Assembly (NCBI GenBank): GCA_009667805.1
Contig: CM019063.1
Span: forward strand, 413,640,626 to 413,704,625
DNA length: 64,000 bases
Direction: 5' to 3'
From: Leptobrachium leishanense
Lineage: Eukaryota > Chordata > Amphibia > Anura > Megophryidae
Shown here piece by piece: positions 22,437 through 32,748 of this stretch. Positions within the stretch are counted from its first letter, which is position 1, and every line of letters starts with the position of its first letter. Below the pieces are notes generated by a model. It was not told the DNA's origin and did no database searches. It saw only the letters and a list, made by a program, of their open reading frames with translations. The translations under genes were made by a program, and so were the position numbers.

Positions 22437-22902
22437 GGGCTAAATTACAATCCATATGCTGAAACAGGGACGCTAGAGAAAAAAAACTGTGCACGCAGTT
22501 TTCTCCCTAGCGCCCCCGTTTTAGCACGGGATTACAATGCAGGTGCTTAAAACGCTGCCTGCATTGTTAGCGGGCGCTAGCCCCGGGATGCGCGCAGCAG
22601 TGCTGAGCTCCGCCGCACGCATCCTCTCAATGGAGTCCAGAGGACTCAACTGAGTTTACCCCTGCCAGCCAATCAGCGTTAGGACTTTGTAATACTAACG
22701 CTGATTAACACTTTGCGCTCCTCATGTTAAGTATAGGCAGCACAAAGTGCAGTAACCTCACGCTGAAAAGCGCAAGATACCAAGCGCAAACGGGTTACTT
22801 AACACGTACTGTTTGGATTGTAATATGCGGTGGCCACCGCGGCTAACGTTAACGCTCATGCAGGTGAGCGCTAACGTTAGCACCAAGATTGTAATGTGGC
22901 CC
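22437..22902. mobile_element. Harbinger-like palindromic MITE, copy A
   Basis: TGA flanks at 22434-22436 and 22903-22905 (3-bp duplication). Ends: GGGCTAAATTACAATCC and GATTGTAATGTGGCCC. An end hairpin (GGGACGCTAGAGAAAAAAAACTG / CAGTTTTCTCCCTAGCGCCCC) and TAACGTTAGCGCTCACC-type right arm are shared with 49678 and 60087. The 3-bp target and family ends suggest PIF/Harbinger. Confidence 0.75.
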
Positions 22903-23095
22903 TGAGTGTGTCCATTCTGGTGCCTGGTCACTGTGAAGACCCGGTTGGTGATGCCTGGTCTTTTGACTCTGCTCATGCAAGAGTTCCTCCATACATTCTT
23001 TTTCCTGTCCTGTATAACTGCTCCTGTGTCCTACCTTATACCTATCGATATTGGATTTTTTTTTACTTCATGGATTTTGCTTTTTGTGAACATTA

Positions 23096-23961
23096 TGTAA
23101 GGTTCCTAGCCGCCGGCGCCATAAAAAACCTAAACCCGGCACCGCCTCGTAGTGTTGAAACTAACAATCCTCTCAAGCATCTACTCTGCCTGTACATCAT
23201 TCAGGTGTTGATTAATTAACCTTAGGCTTCCTTCTCAAAAACAAGCCACACCTGAAAAACAATGCTTCTGCATTGTCTTGGTGTATGCCAAGCTGACAAG
23301 AGCTACCACTTGTTCCTGTTATCTGCCTTGACCCTTTATGTTGTCTCCTCCGGTATTTCCCTCCACAGTGCCTGCTACTGAGACCCTCTGCCACGAGACC
23401 CTCAGCTACTGAGACCCTCTGCCTTCCAAGATCCTTCTGCCTTCCAAGAACCCTCTGCCGTCCAGGACCCTCTGCTGTCCAGGACCCTCTGCTGTCCAGG
23501 ACCCTCTGCCGTCCAGGACCCTCTACCTTCCAAGAACCTTCTGCCTTCCAAGAACCCTCTGCCGTCCAGTACCCTCTGCTGTCCAGGACCCTCTGCCGTC
23601 CAGGACCCTCTACCTTCCAAGGATCCTCTGCCTGCAAAAGACCCTCCTGTTTACTGTTTATTTCGTAAAGATCTCCTTCAGCCTCCATTCTTGTATTACT
23701 TCTCTCTTCTTATTATAGTTTAGTATAGTTTAGCACTGTCCTTTTGTCTACCCTTTTCTCATCTTGCTTTCAGTTAATCTTGTTACTGTTTATTATTTAT
23801 ACATTGTCTTCCTTTCCTCTCAGTCTTACCCAGCTCCTTGATATTTGTTTATTGCCTTTTATGCTACTCCTAATAAACCCTCTTGTATATATTTATCTGA
23901 ATCTCAGTTTCCTCATTGCATATTGGGCTCAAACCTGCCACCCCGGAACCAGCACCTGACA
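23096..23961 (+). mobile_element. Candidate solo LTR, 866 bp, with internal tandem repeat
   Basis: Starts TGTAAGGTTCCTAGCCGCCGG and ends CGGAACCAGCACCTGACA. Flanking CATTA (23091-23095) and CTTTA (23962-23966) match at 4 of 5, an ageing 5-bp duplication. The 3' end resembles 6880-6964 and 12190-12236. No internal retroelement genes adjoin. Probably Gypsy- or ERV-type. Confidence 0.6.
23380..23630 (+). repeat. 17-20 bp tandem repeat inside LTR
   Basis: Repeats of GACCCTCTGCYGTCCAG with longer variants (CCTTCCAAGAACCCTCTGC). The array keeps a minus frame open (158 codons, repeating RVLDSRGSWTAEG); this is an array artefact, not a protein. Confidence 0.85.
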
Positions 23962-23966
23962 CTTTA

Positions 23967-24457
23967 GGATTGGTTGACTACCCTTCCCCTTCATAGATAC
24001 CCGCATTTGATTTTCTACTTTTTTTATTAAGCTTCTGCGTCATCATGGACCATTTAAGCACCTTTACCCTTCTCCGGGCCCACATAGAGGCTGCGTCTGT
24101 AAGGTTGAGCCTCCTCACTCTCCTGCCACCTGACCTAGAACACATTGCATCTATCAGGAGTCCTATTAAATCCAGGAGAAAATACCAGCAGCCACCATCG
24201 TTGGTGGAGTTAGCCCCAGGCATTAAGTGCCTAGAGCTCCACTAGAAATAGACTAGATTAAGCTGTGACGTTATGAGCACTTGTTATAAAAAAAATAAGT
24301 ATAAAAGGTATCTAATTCAACCTAATTAAATTTATATAAAATATGGTATTTTTATTATTGTAGATATCTCTGTACTTCCAAATATAGTCTTAGCATGAGC
24401 ACCAACAGCATTTATTCACCCAGTATTGTAAAGTGTTTGCTCTCAAATTTGTAACAC
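23967..24457. other. Unassigned stretch
   Basis: A short open frame at 24045-24245 has no recognised motif. No TE ends seen. Confidence 0.35.
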
Positions 24458-24459
24458 TA

Positions 24460-25270
24460 TAGAGGTTATTCAAATGTCGGCGACATTTTGGTGCTCTGTA
24501 GTTCCCCGCACTTTGGGGAATCAAATGCCCCCACCCTGCGGTGAATTCAGCATTCACTGCAGGGTCTCCGAAGTGCAGGGAATCGGCTGCCGAACGCCGC
24601 TGCAATCCCATCTCCTGCTGCCGCAAACCCACTGGAGATCCGCTGCAAACACGCCGGATAGCTGCCAAACGTAGCTGACGAGCCGCTGAGCACAGCACCC
24701 AGCAGCCGTAGAAGAAAGCCAACAAGCCACCGCATGGATAAAAATAAAACCAGTACTATTGAAAGTGTCAAAATTGAAACACTTTCCAAAAAAAATTCTG
24801 AACCAAAATATCTGGAATTAACATATAAGGTCCTATGAATGATAATAAAAAGGTCTGTTACAGAAAAAAGAAAAACAGGTATTAAAAAAAAATTCATAAA
24901 AAAAATCCCAAAAGATCCTAAAAAATCTATAAAGAGACTTTTTACTGCAGAACAAAAAAATAAACGTTTTATTAGATGTTGGATAAAAACGGGAATATTT
25001 TTAACATTGAAACCTATGGGGTTCGCCTGAATAAACCTGCTGAATGAAACCAACGAACAGCAGGGCATTTCGGCAACTTTTTACTACTGTTCGGTATTTT
25101 CTGAATGGACGAACCATTGCTTCTCTATGGGGGATTTCACTTCAGGCAATTCGCCAAAATTTGAACTGCTGCTCTCTGAACAGCCGAATGGTCCTGAAAT
25201 GGGCCAGTACGAGGATATTTCCTGTTCGGTGACATTTCGGGGCCAGATCGTCTCTCTCTGAATCACCCCT
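24460..25270. mobile_element. 811-bp TA-target element (long relative of the MITEs)
   Basis: TA at 24458-24459 and 25271-25272. Ends: TAGAGGTTATTCAAATGTCGG and CTCTCTGAATCACCCCT. The left third is GC-rich (CTGCAGGGTCTCCGAAGTGC), the middle A-rich, and the right part reads ACATTGAAACCTATGGGGTTCGCCTG, then CGAACAGCAGGGCATTTCGG. Relatives: 27356-29027, and 55953-56787 in the opposite orientation. No transposase seen. Confidence 0.75.
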
Positions 25271-25272
25271 TA

Positions 25273-26587
25273 TGTATTGTATATTTTGAAATAGTTGGAT
25301 TCTCAAACTACTAAATTTATTCATTTATTTGATTTTATACTTTGGTTTAATGAATAACTCAGATTTTGCTGATTTAGAGATATACAGTTTACTTAAAAAC
25401 AATGAAATGTTTAAGATCGATCCATGTAGCGTATATCTGGAGTAGAAAATCCACCTCCGTGTTATTAATGTAAAAATGGTTATGGGGACATGGTTATGGC
25501 AAACGCAGCACATTTCTAACACAGAAAACAGAATAGCCCAGTGGAAAGAATGACAGCTATATGCCTGTGTGAACTAACTTGCTTTTGTTAGGTACCTGAT
25601 CAAATGTAAATTGTGAAAAATGTTGTAAATTGGACACGAAACATGATCGTTGTTTAGTTAAAAGCTTGTGGGAAATCGCCCATTAAAACATCACCTCTCA
25701 TAAATCTTCATCAAATATCCTTATTTTCTCCACCACGCTGACAGTGAACATATATCCTCCTTGTGAACCGTGAACACTGAATTACAATATGCAGAACTAA
25801 GGACGTAAATTCCAATCTGACATTGCAGCATATGTATGTTCTATGTCTAAAATCACAGTTTAGTTTGTGGTTCTCCTTCTGCATCTGTTATTGTGTGAAA
25901 TAAGACAGGCTGTGAAAGGTCACTGCCGCTTGCCTAGGTGTAAATATCATCTAAAATGGTATTCTTTCTGTATTCTTAAAACATTTTGTTATTGTATTTA
26001 TCTAGTGATGCGAGAACAAAGGTAGTATACTGCCCGTTAAATTAAAATGATCTAATAACATTCTATTTCCATGGGATTCAAAGGACAAAGAAAAATACAG
26101 AGGCATTCTACATAGTGAAGTCTAATGGGAAGCCCTAATCAGTCAAGGTGAATCCAAGAGGACAGTACGATCAGCTCCCCACCAGCGACACAAATATGAG
26201 ACCTCTCTTGCTACACAGAACAACGCAAGTCAAAACTTTAACCTAGTACAGGTCCACTAGGCAGAGGCCCCTGCAACTCTACCTGCATTACATTTGAATG
26301 CAGTTGTGTATTTGTGTGGAGTGTCAGACTTAATATGAATACAGAAGAGTAGATATATAAATGGATTTTTATATAGGAATGGATTACAGCAGAGTTCCAG
26401 TGCATTTACATGTGTACAGGGAAGGTCAAAATGCTTTTATGAAAGGTGTATGTGTTTTGAAGAGTATTAAATGTCCTCTTCATTTCTGTTCTCCCAAATC
26501 ACTCCCTGTCACAGACCTGGAATGGTCTGGTCAGGACCTGGAATTCTTTTGCACTGATACAGAACATCCATACAAGCATTACCTCTG
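25273..26587. other. Unassigned stretch
   Basis: No coding or TE signature identified. Confidence 0.4.
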
Positions 26588-26723
26588 CAGGGGTCAGCAA
26601 CCTTGGCTCCCTGATGTTTTGGGAACTACATTTCCCATGTGGCTCAGTCAGCCTAATACTTGACTGAGCATCATGGGAGATGTAGTTCCTAAAACATCAG
26701 GGAGCCAAGGTTGCTGACCCCTG
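26588..26723. mobile_element. 136-bp palindromic hAT MITE
   Basis: CAGGGGTCAGCAACCTTGGC mirrors GCCAAGGTTGCTGACCCCTG; the arms stay complementary through GGAACTACATTTCCCAT. CAGGGGTC ends and the GGAACTACA...CCCATGATG core are typical hAT MITEs. No matching 8-bp flanks are visible. A diverged 136-bp relative is at 58846. Confidence 0.8.
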
Positions 26724-27355
26724 CGTCTAGGGGGTCCTGGAGATTTATACAGGTTCCTAAGAGGTCAGCAATCAAATGAGGGCTACAAAAAAATGGAAAG
26801 AAGAAATCCAAAGTAAATTATCCATAAAGGGGCCAGTAGAAGCATAGTCAGATGACTCATAGTCCAAGGCAGTAAATGGATTCATAAGGTAAAGTCCAAA
26901 AAGCAGAGGAATCCAATGGTGCTGGAAACAGGTTAAGCTACAGGGACACGTATGCAGAGCATGAACAGGAGCAGCGTCCAAGGTAATTTCAGCCAGGGAT
27001 TCAGAATAACTAAGCCCTAAACTGGGTATACCCAGGGTTTACATGGTAAATATACTTTCATATTCTTCTTCCTTCTTCTTCCTACCTGCTCCTAATGTTC
27101 TAGATCCCTCTCCAATATTGATGCTGTTTGGGTCCACTCTCTCCATACTGGCTTCTCGTCTGTACCCAATAGAGGTTTTGGCGCAAATTGCTTCAGCAGA
27201 AGTTGGTTTTAGCATATGTAACTTGTATCACTCTGACATACCCTCGTTCTGTGTGTCATTCCTTTCACGCTATTCTTGATTCAATTGTATTTATTTGGAG
27301 ACCTCTACCACTTTATTTTCACACTTTGTTTAAAAAAAAAAAAACTTTTTATTTA
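26724..27355. other. Unassigned stretch
   Basis: Low-complexity pyrimidine patches (CTTCTTCC near 27065) and a poly-A run near 27331. No gene. Confidence 0.35.
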
Positions 27356-29027
27356 CATGATTATTCAAAGAGAATCAAAGTCACCGCATGTTCAGTGACT
27401 TTTCGTTCTCTTCAATTTGGGCCGATTCGGCGACCCTGCGGTGTATTCAGCAAGCACCACAGGGCCGTCGAAGCGCAGGGAAAGGCCGCCGCAAACCCGA
27501 CGAAAAGTCACCGCAAAAACCCGGCGAATGCACGCCGAAACCCACAAAAACATCTGGATTAACCCCTCAAAGACGCCGGAAAAACCTGAGCAGGAGCCGA
27601 TCACACACAGCGAAGCCGCCGGACAAAGCCGACACCGCAGACGAATGAAGTGAATAAATTAGAAAAACAGTTTGCTTGAATGGTTGAAAAGTGAAACGCT
27701 GTTTGCAAAGAAACTACTGAGCGAAAATGTCTGAAATTTACATATGAGATCCAGGGTATGATAATAAAAAGGGCTGTTACAGAAAAAATAACTAAAGTTA
27801 AAAAAAAAATCAGACTTTTTAAAAAAAATAAAATCCTTAAATGGATTTAAAATATCCCAAAAAAATCTATAAATAAAGAGACTCTTTACTGCAGAATTTT
27901 ATAATGAACGGTTTTTAGATATCGAATTAAAATGGAAATATTTTTAACATTGAAGCCTATGGGATTCGCCTGAATAATAGGCTTGTGCACCGATTTCTTT
28001 TTCGGTTCGATTCGGTTCGATTTGTTCGGATGTTTAAAATTTTCGATTCGGCTTGTTTCGACCGATTTCTGTTTCGATTCGGTTCGGCTCGTTTTTCGTG
28101 TACATTTTTTTTTCGGAATATCGACCATTTTTCGTATTTTCGGGTCACTTTGCTCGTTTTTTGTATCGACTTTTCGGAAATTTCGGAAATTTTCATTTTT
28201 TCGGAACTTCTGTTCTCCTCGTTTCAAAGTGTCTACGATAATTCTGGCGATTCTATCGTGTTTTTTTTTATTAAATAAAGATCCTTTTTTTCTTATGAAT
28301 AATTGAATATACATTTCACAACTTTATTTAATCATATTAAAATGGTATGAAAGCCAAGGAACAAAAAAAATGAACAAAACGATATAAAAAACGCTAAACT
28401 GACCCGAATGCCACAAGAAACAAGTGATACGCATTTACAAATACAAAATTTACAGAATCAGCGATATAACCGATAATAGCTAAATATACAATTTCCAGAA
28501 TTACCGAAATGGAACCGAAATCACGAATGGAACCGAAATCATGAATAGAGCAAAAATAAATTTCGATTTGACACATTTCAAGTCCATTCGAAAAATCCGA
28601 AAATTTTTCGTTTCGGCTCGGAAAACTTTTCGGATCTATCGGTTTTCCGATCCGACCCGATTCGGAAATTCAGCCGAATCCGAAGACACGAATCGGGAAA
28701 TTTCGTGAAAATTCCAAAATTCCGAAACCCGAAACGCACATCCCTACTGAATAAACCTGTCGAACTAAACCACCAAACGGCAGGGTAATTCGGGAACTTT
28801 TCACTGCTGGTTTGTGTTCTCTGAATAGCCAAAGCATTGCTTCTCTATGGGGATTCACTGCCCTCGAACATGCACCGAACAGGCACCGTATGTGCAGGCA
28901 ATTCGCCAGGATTTGGCGTATTGCCTGCTCTCTGGATAGCCAAATGGCCAAGAAAGGTAACCGAACGCTGATTTTCAGCATTCGGTTCCCTTTCGGGAGC
29001 CATTCGGATCTCTTTGAATGACCCTGA
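27356..29027. mobile_element. TA-target element carrying a nested hAT
   Basis: TA at 27354-27355 and 29028-29029; right end GATCTCTTTGAATGACCCTGA. Without the nested hAT the element is about 0.9 kb and aligns with 24460-25270 (GATTCGCCTGAATAAACCTG is continuous in that copy). The GC-rich left part contains CACCGCAGGG-type words found also at 56680. No transposase. Confidence 0.75.
27978..28746. mobile_element. Non-autonomous hAT, 769 bp, nested, perfect 8-bp TSD
   Basis: CTGAATAA at 27970-27977 and 28747-28754. Ends TAGGCTTGTGC and GCACATCCCTA. Sister of 8892-9659 with scattered substitutions and small indels. The intact relative of the host element at 25025 confirms that CTGAATAA was single copy before insertion. 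Confidence 0.93.
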
Positions 29028-29029
29028 TA

Positions 29030-30379
29030 GTGCTGTATGAAAGATTATGATGTGCTTTTAACATACTCCTTAGTTAAATATAACTAGCACATGGCAAGAG
29101 TAAAAAAAAATAACATATATATATATTTATATGTAATGTATTTTCTTTTAGTTGTGGAAATTCGAATCATTAGACATTTTTTTCCATGATATAGGAAAAA
29201 ATGTTGGACGTTGTAAGTTTAATGTTAAAGGTCTGTGGGAAATAATAATGTGATGTCTGTGGGAACCCATAAGCTTACACAGCTAAGTTTTACCTGACCT
29301 TCTGTTCACCTTCAAATGCAATTAAAAATAATACCTTTCCATAGCACAAAATCAAATCATAACGTATCGTTTATTTTTAAAAACCATTAATGCCCATGGA
29401 GTTAATTACGATAATGGCTGTAGGTTTTTCATTAGTTTGTGTTCTGTCCTGACTTGATTCTGTGTCAATTTATCACGTTGTGTCACCGCAATATAAATGT
29501 AATATAATCTTTTTCTTGATTTTCTTGCGTAATCAAAAGAAAACAAAGTCGCTAAACAGTAGAGCCGCGACGAGTTACTGTCACATTAACAGACATTTAA
29601 AGCAATTTTCCTTTCATTATGTGACGCGAGCCCCTCCACCTTTTAAAAGACCCTACTTTTACATGTCCCACGCTGTGGGAACCCATAGACAGCCACTCAC
29701 AGCCTTGCTCACAATAAACACAGAAGGTCCTATCCCCACCTTTGAGTAAACTTAACCAGAGCTCTTGGAAACTTAGCAACTCCATAGACTTTAATAGCTC
29801 TGAGAAGTTTACAACAGCTTTGCTTAAGTTTACACCAATATTGGAATAGAGTCCAGGCTTTGGCCCCTTGAAGTGTGGATGACAGGCAGCCTCTTACAGG
29901 AGAATATATGTCATTTCTGTGAAGGCAACACTGACAAGGGTTAACTCGGCAGCTCTCTTCATAGATAAGCTTTGCTTCACTATCAACATATGTATATAAT
30001 GTAATTAAAGTTTGATCATTGTACTTGTGTGTTTTTATTCTTGTACTGTAAATGTTAATTTGATTATTCTCTTGATTTGATTGATTTGAATTGATTTTGT
30101 ATTTTAAATATTTGGTAAAAAAGAGTTTAAAAAGTGACACTATGGAAATAATAAACAGACATATTTTCCCAATCCAACAAGTGTGTCTGGCTGTTGTTCG
30201 TCGGGGCTCTTCTCTCCTTTGGGTAACCTCTGAAATGCCAGGGCTACTAGTTGGGTAGTCTGAAAGCTGATTGCCAGTCTCTTGAGTGATTCTGGGTCTG
30301 AGAAGATACAGACAAAATAATGATTGTGTGGCATCACTTGAGAAAGGCTCTTTGAGGCATTTCTGTGCAATCTATAAAT
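29030..30379. other. Unassigned stretch
   Basis: AT-rich, no credible gene. Near 30336 the string CTTGAGAAAGGCTCTTTGAGGC again resembles the Penelope pseudo-LTR motif and may be the outer part of the inverted repeat that follows. Confidence 0.4.
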
Positions 30380-30975
30380 TGGAAGAAAAAATATATAGGG
30401 TAATATCCCACAAACTGGGTGTACGCAGAATACACTTGGCAACAAAGGTAGATGTAAATCAGCCCATCATCCTCCAAGGATTGCCATGCAGTAGATGCCC
30501 AAACGAAGTTGAATTGGTATCACATCCATCCGATGGTACACGATCTCGGCATAAATAATAAACAAGGATGGCACAAAGCATCAAATTGTGTATAATAAAA
30601 ATTTATACACAAGGTCTTCCTCAGGAGCAGATGAATGTCATGACCCTGAGGAAGACCTTGTGTGGTAGAAACGCGTTGAGCTGCTTGTTTTTATCCTGTT
30701 GCCTCCAGTACTGCTATGCTGTTTTAACTACTCTGAAGAGTAAGTCAAATACATTTTTATTATATACAATTTGATGCTTGGTGCCATCCTTGTTTATTAT
30801 TTATTCCGAGATCGTGTACCGGATGGATGTGATACCAATTCAAATTTGTTTGGGCATCTACTGCATGGCAATCCTTGGAGGATGATGGGCTGATTTACAT
30901 CTACCTTTGTGAGTTGCCAAGTGTATTCTGCGTACACCCAGTTTGTGGGATATTACCCTATTTATTTTTTCTTCT
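30380..30975. repeat. Penelope-like inverted pseudo-LTR remnant
   Basis: Left arm about 30380-30602, right arm about 30755-30975, near-identical inverses (GGGCATCTACTGCATGGCAATCC in both). The centre has CCTGAGGAAGACCTTGTGTGG, then TAGAAACGCGTTG, a motif common in vertebrate Penelope-type repeats, plus a partial inverse copy at 30608-30630. No reverse transcriptase. Assigned by arrangement and motif only. Confidence 0.5.
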
Positions 30976-31390
30976 ATTTTTCGATTTATATCCCTTTTTT
31001 TGAAGCCAATCTATAAATTGGTCATCTGTTAGATTGGAGTACTTTGACACTGTATTTTAATCTGCAAAGTAAAAGGTTGGGTTTGATCATAGAGCCTTGA
31101 ACAGGACCTTGGCGTGTTCCCGTTATGCATTAATCTGAATTTGAATTGCACACACTTGAATAAGCGGAAACTGAATCTCTCACCATATGTTTCAGTATAA
31201 TTTCTGCAAAGTGATATGTCTGTCTAAAATTCCTTAGCTGCTCTAAATCCCTAGAGTATAATACAAATTATCTCCACCAGAAACTCTGACATATCACAGA
31301 AAGCCTAGTAACAAGGAAGTCAAGGCGTGCAAGTGGAATGTGGTCCAAACCATCCAATGAAGATGCAAGGAGTGCTTAATCATAGGACAC

Positions 31391-31600
31391 TTTTTTTTTG
31401 GGGAAAGGATTTTACCAGGAAGGATACATTGAGATATATCTCGTTTTCAAGTATGTCCTGGGTGGCGAGTATGTACCGTTACGTGTCTTGCCCAAGGACA
31501 CTTACTGGAGAGGTGCTCTTGCTGGGATCGAACCTGTGTCTCCACAGTCTCTCTCCACAGTTATAGAGCAGCGATGTTACCTCTACTCCACCCCGCCGTT
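31391..31600 (-). mobile_element. tRNA-headed SINE, intact layout
   Basis: On the minus strand: box-A-like GGGTGGAGTAGAGG, box B GGTTCGATCCC, body CACCTCTCCAGTAAGTGTCC, the junction TACTCGCCACCCAGGACATAC, then a 3' module ending in an A run (T run at 31391-31399). About 210 bp. It would be transcribed by RNA polymerase III and mobilised by a LINE that recognises its 3' module. Confidence 0.78.
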
Positions 31601-31969
31601 CATACCATTCAATATCTGTCTTCAAGGCAGCAACAGGTTGAGGCTTGATGCGTCGCATGCAACATGTCAGTAACTGAATGGACCATGCGCTTGTGTAATG
31701 GGTATGTGCTCCATTACGTATTTGACAGGTTGTGGAAAGTGAGGCTGAGCTTGTAACTGCATCAGAACTCTGGTATGAATGAATACCAGAGTTGTGAAGC
31801 AGCAATGAGCAGTAATTGGATGGGTGAGTCTCTGTTTGCCCTGAAGTAAGTTCCTTGGGAACTGAAACATCGACATTTTAAATGAAGGAATAAGAGTAAG
31901 CATTTAATAGAAGTCCTGTAATCATTGTGAATAACTTTTACTGTCTCTGTTTTATATATATATATACTG

Positions 31970-32001
<32 letters not shown>

Positions 32002-32433
32002 GAATTAGGCAATAGAGGATGCACTCACGGTCTTCCAAACAAATATAAAGAATTTATTTTACAAAACTCACATGGACATCAACGTTTCGGCTCGCAGAGC
32101 CTTTTTCAAGATAAACAAACAACACCAAATAACACATTTTTATACTAACAAACCAATGAATGAATTAACTCACCAATCTGTCAGAAATCTCACTAATGAG
32201 TTGCCCCACCCCATCCTGAATCAACAAGATTACGGGCGGGGGCCAACAACACCTTGATAATGGGACTGAATACTAAGAAAAAAATATATAACAATACAGA
32301 GATACAAAAATACAAAAAAGTTAAAAGCAAAAGATGAATGACTGAATATTATAACTAATATTGCAATGAAACAAAAATCTTCTTACACCAACTGACCCAA
32401 AAAATATGAACCTCTAAATGTAAAGTCAGTGAT

Positions 32434-32748
32434 TTAACGGGGAGATAAAAAAGATGTAAAGGAAATATATTCGTTCAAACCTCTAGGTGAAACTGTATCT
32501 AGTTTCATTGTCCAGAACGCTTCTCTTTGCAACAATAATTGAGACCGATTACCTCCACGTTTTAAAGGTGGTATATGGTCTATAGCCTTAAATTTGAGTG
32601 TAGGTAACCTATGCTGTAAAGCCAAAAAATGTTTTGCCACAGGCTTATCTGTAGACCCATCTCTAAAGGCAGTGGTAATATTAGACCTGTGGCCTCGGAT
32701 CCTATCTCTAAGGGGTCGGTCGGTTTTTCCAACATATAAGGATGACAT
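32434..32748 (-). pseudogene. GIY-YIG C-terminus in the left inverted arm
   Basis: The minus frame reads LYVGKTDRPLRDRIRGHRS, then KHFLALQHRLPTLKFKA, to a stop after TSFLSPR. It corresponds to the end of the element's ORF but without the frameshift of the right copy. It lacks the N-terminal GIY half and has no RT, so on its own it is only a fragment carried by the pseudo-LTR. Confidence 0.85.

Noticed and set aside
23212..23688. 158-codon minus frame with RVLDSRGSWTAEG repeats
   Set aside because: It is the reverse translation of a 17-20 bp tandem array inside an LTR-like element.
24839..25030. Lysine-rich 63-codon frame
   Set aside because: A-rich middle of a non-coding TA-target element; composition only.
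32594..32735. N-terminal 47 codons of the Penelope-like frame as a real protein part
   Set aside because: They read the antisense of the left inverted arm; homology starts only at the junction.
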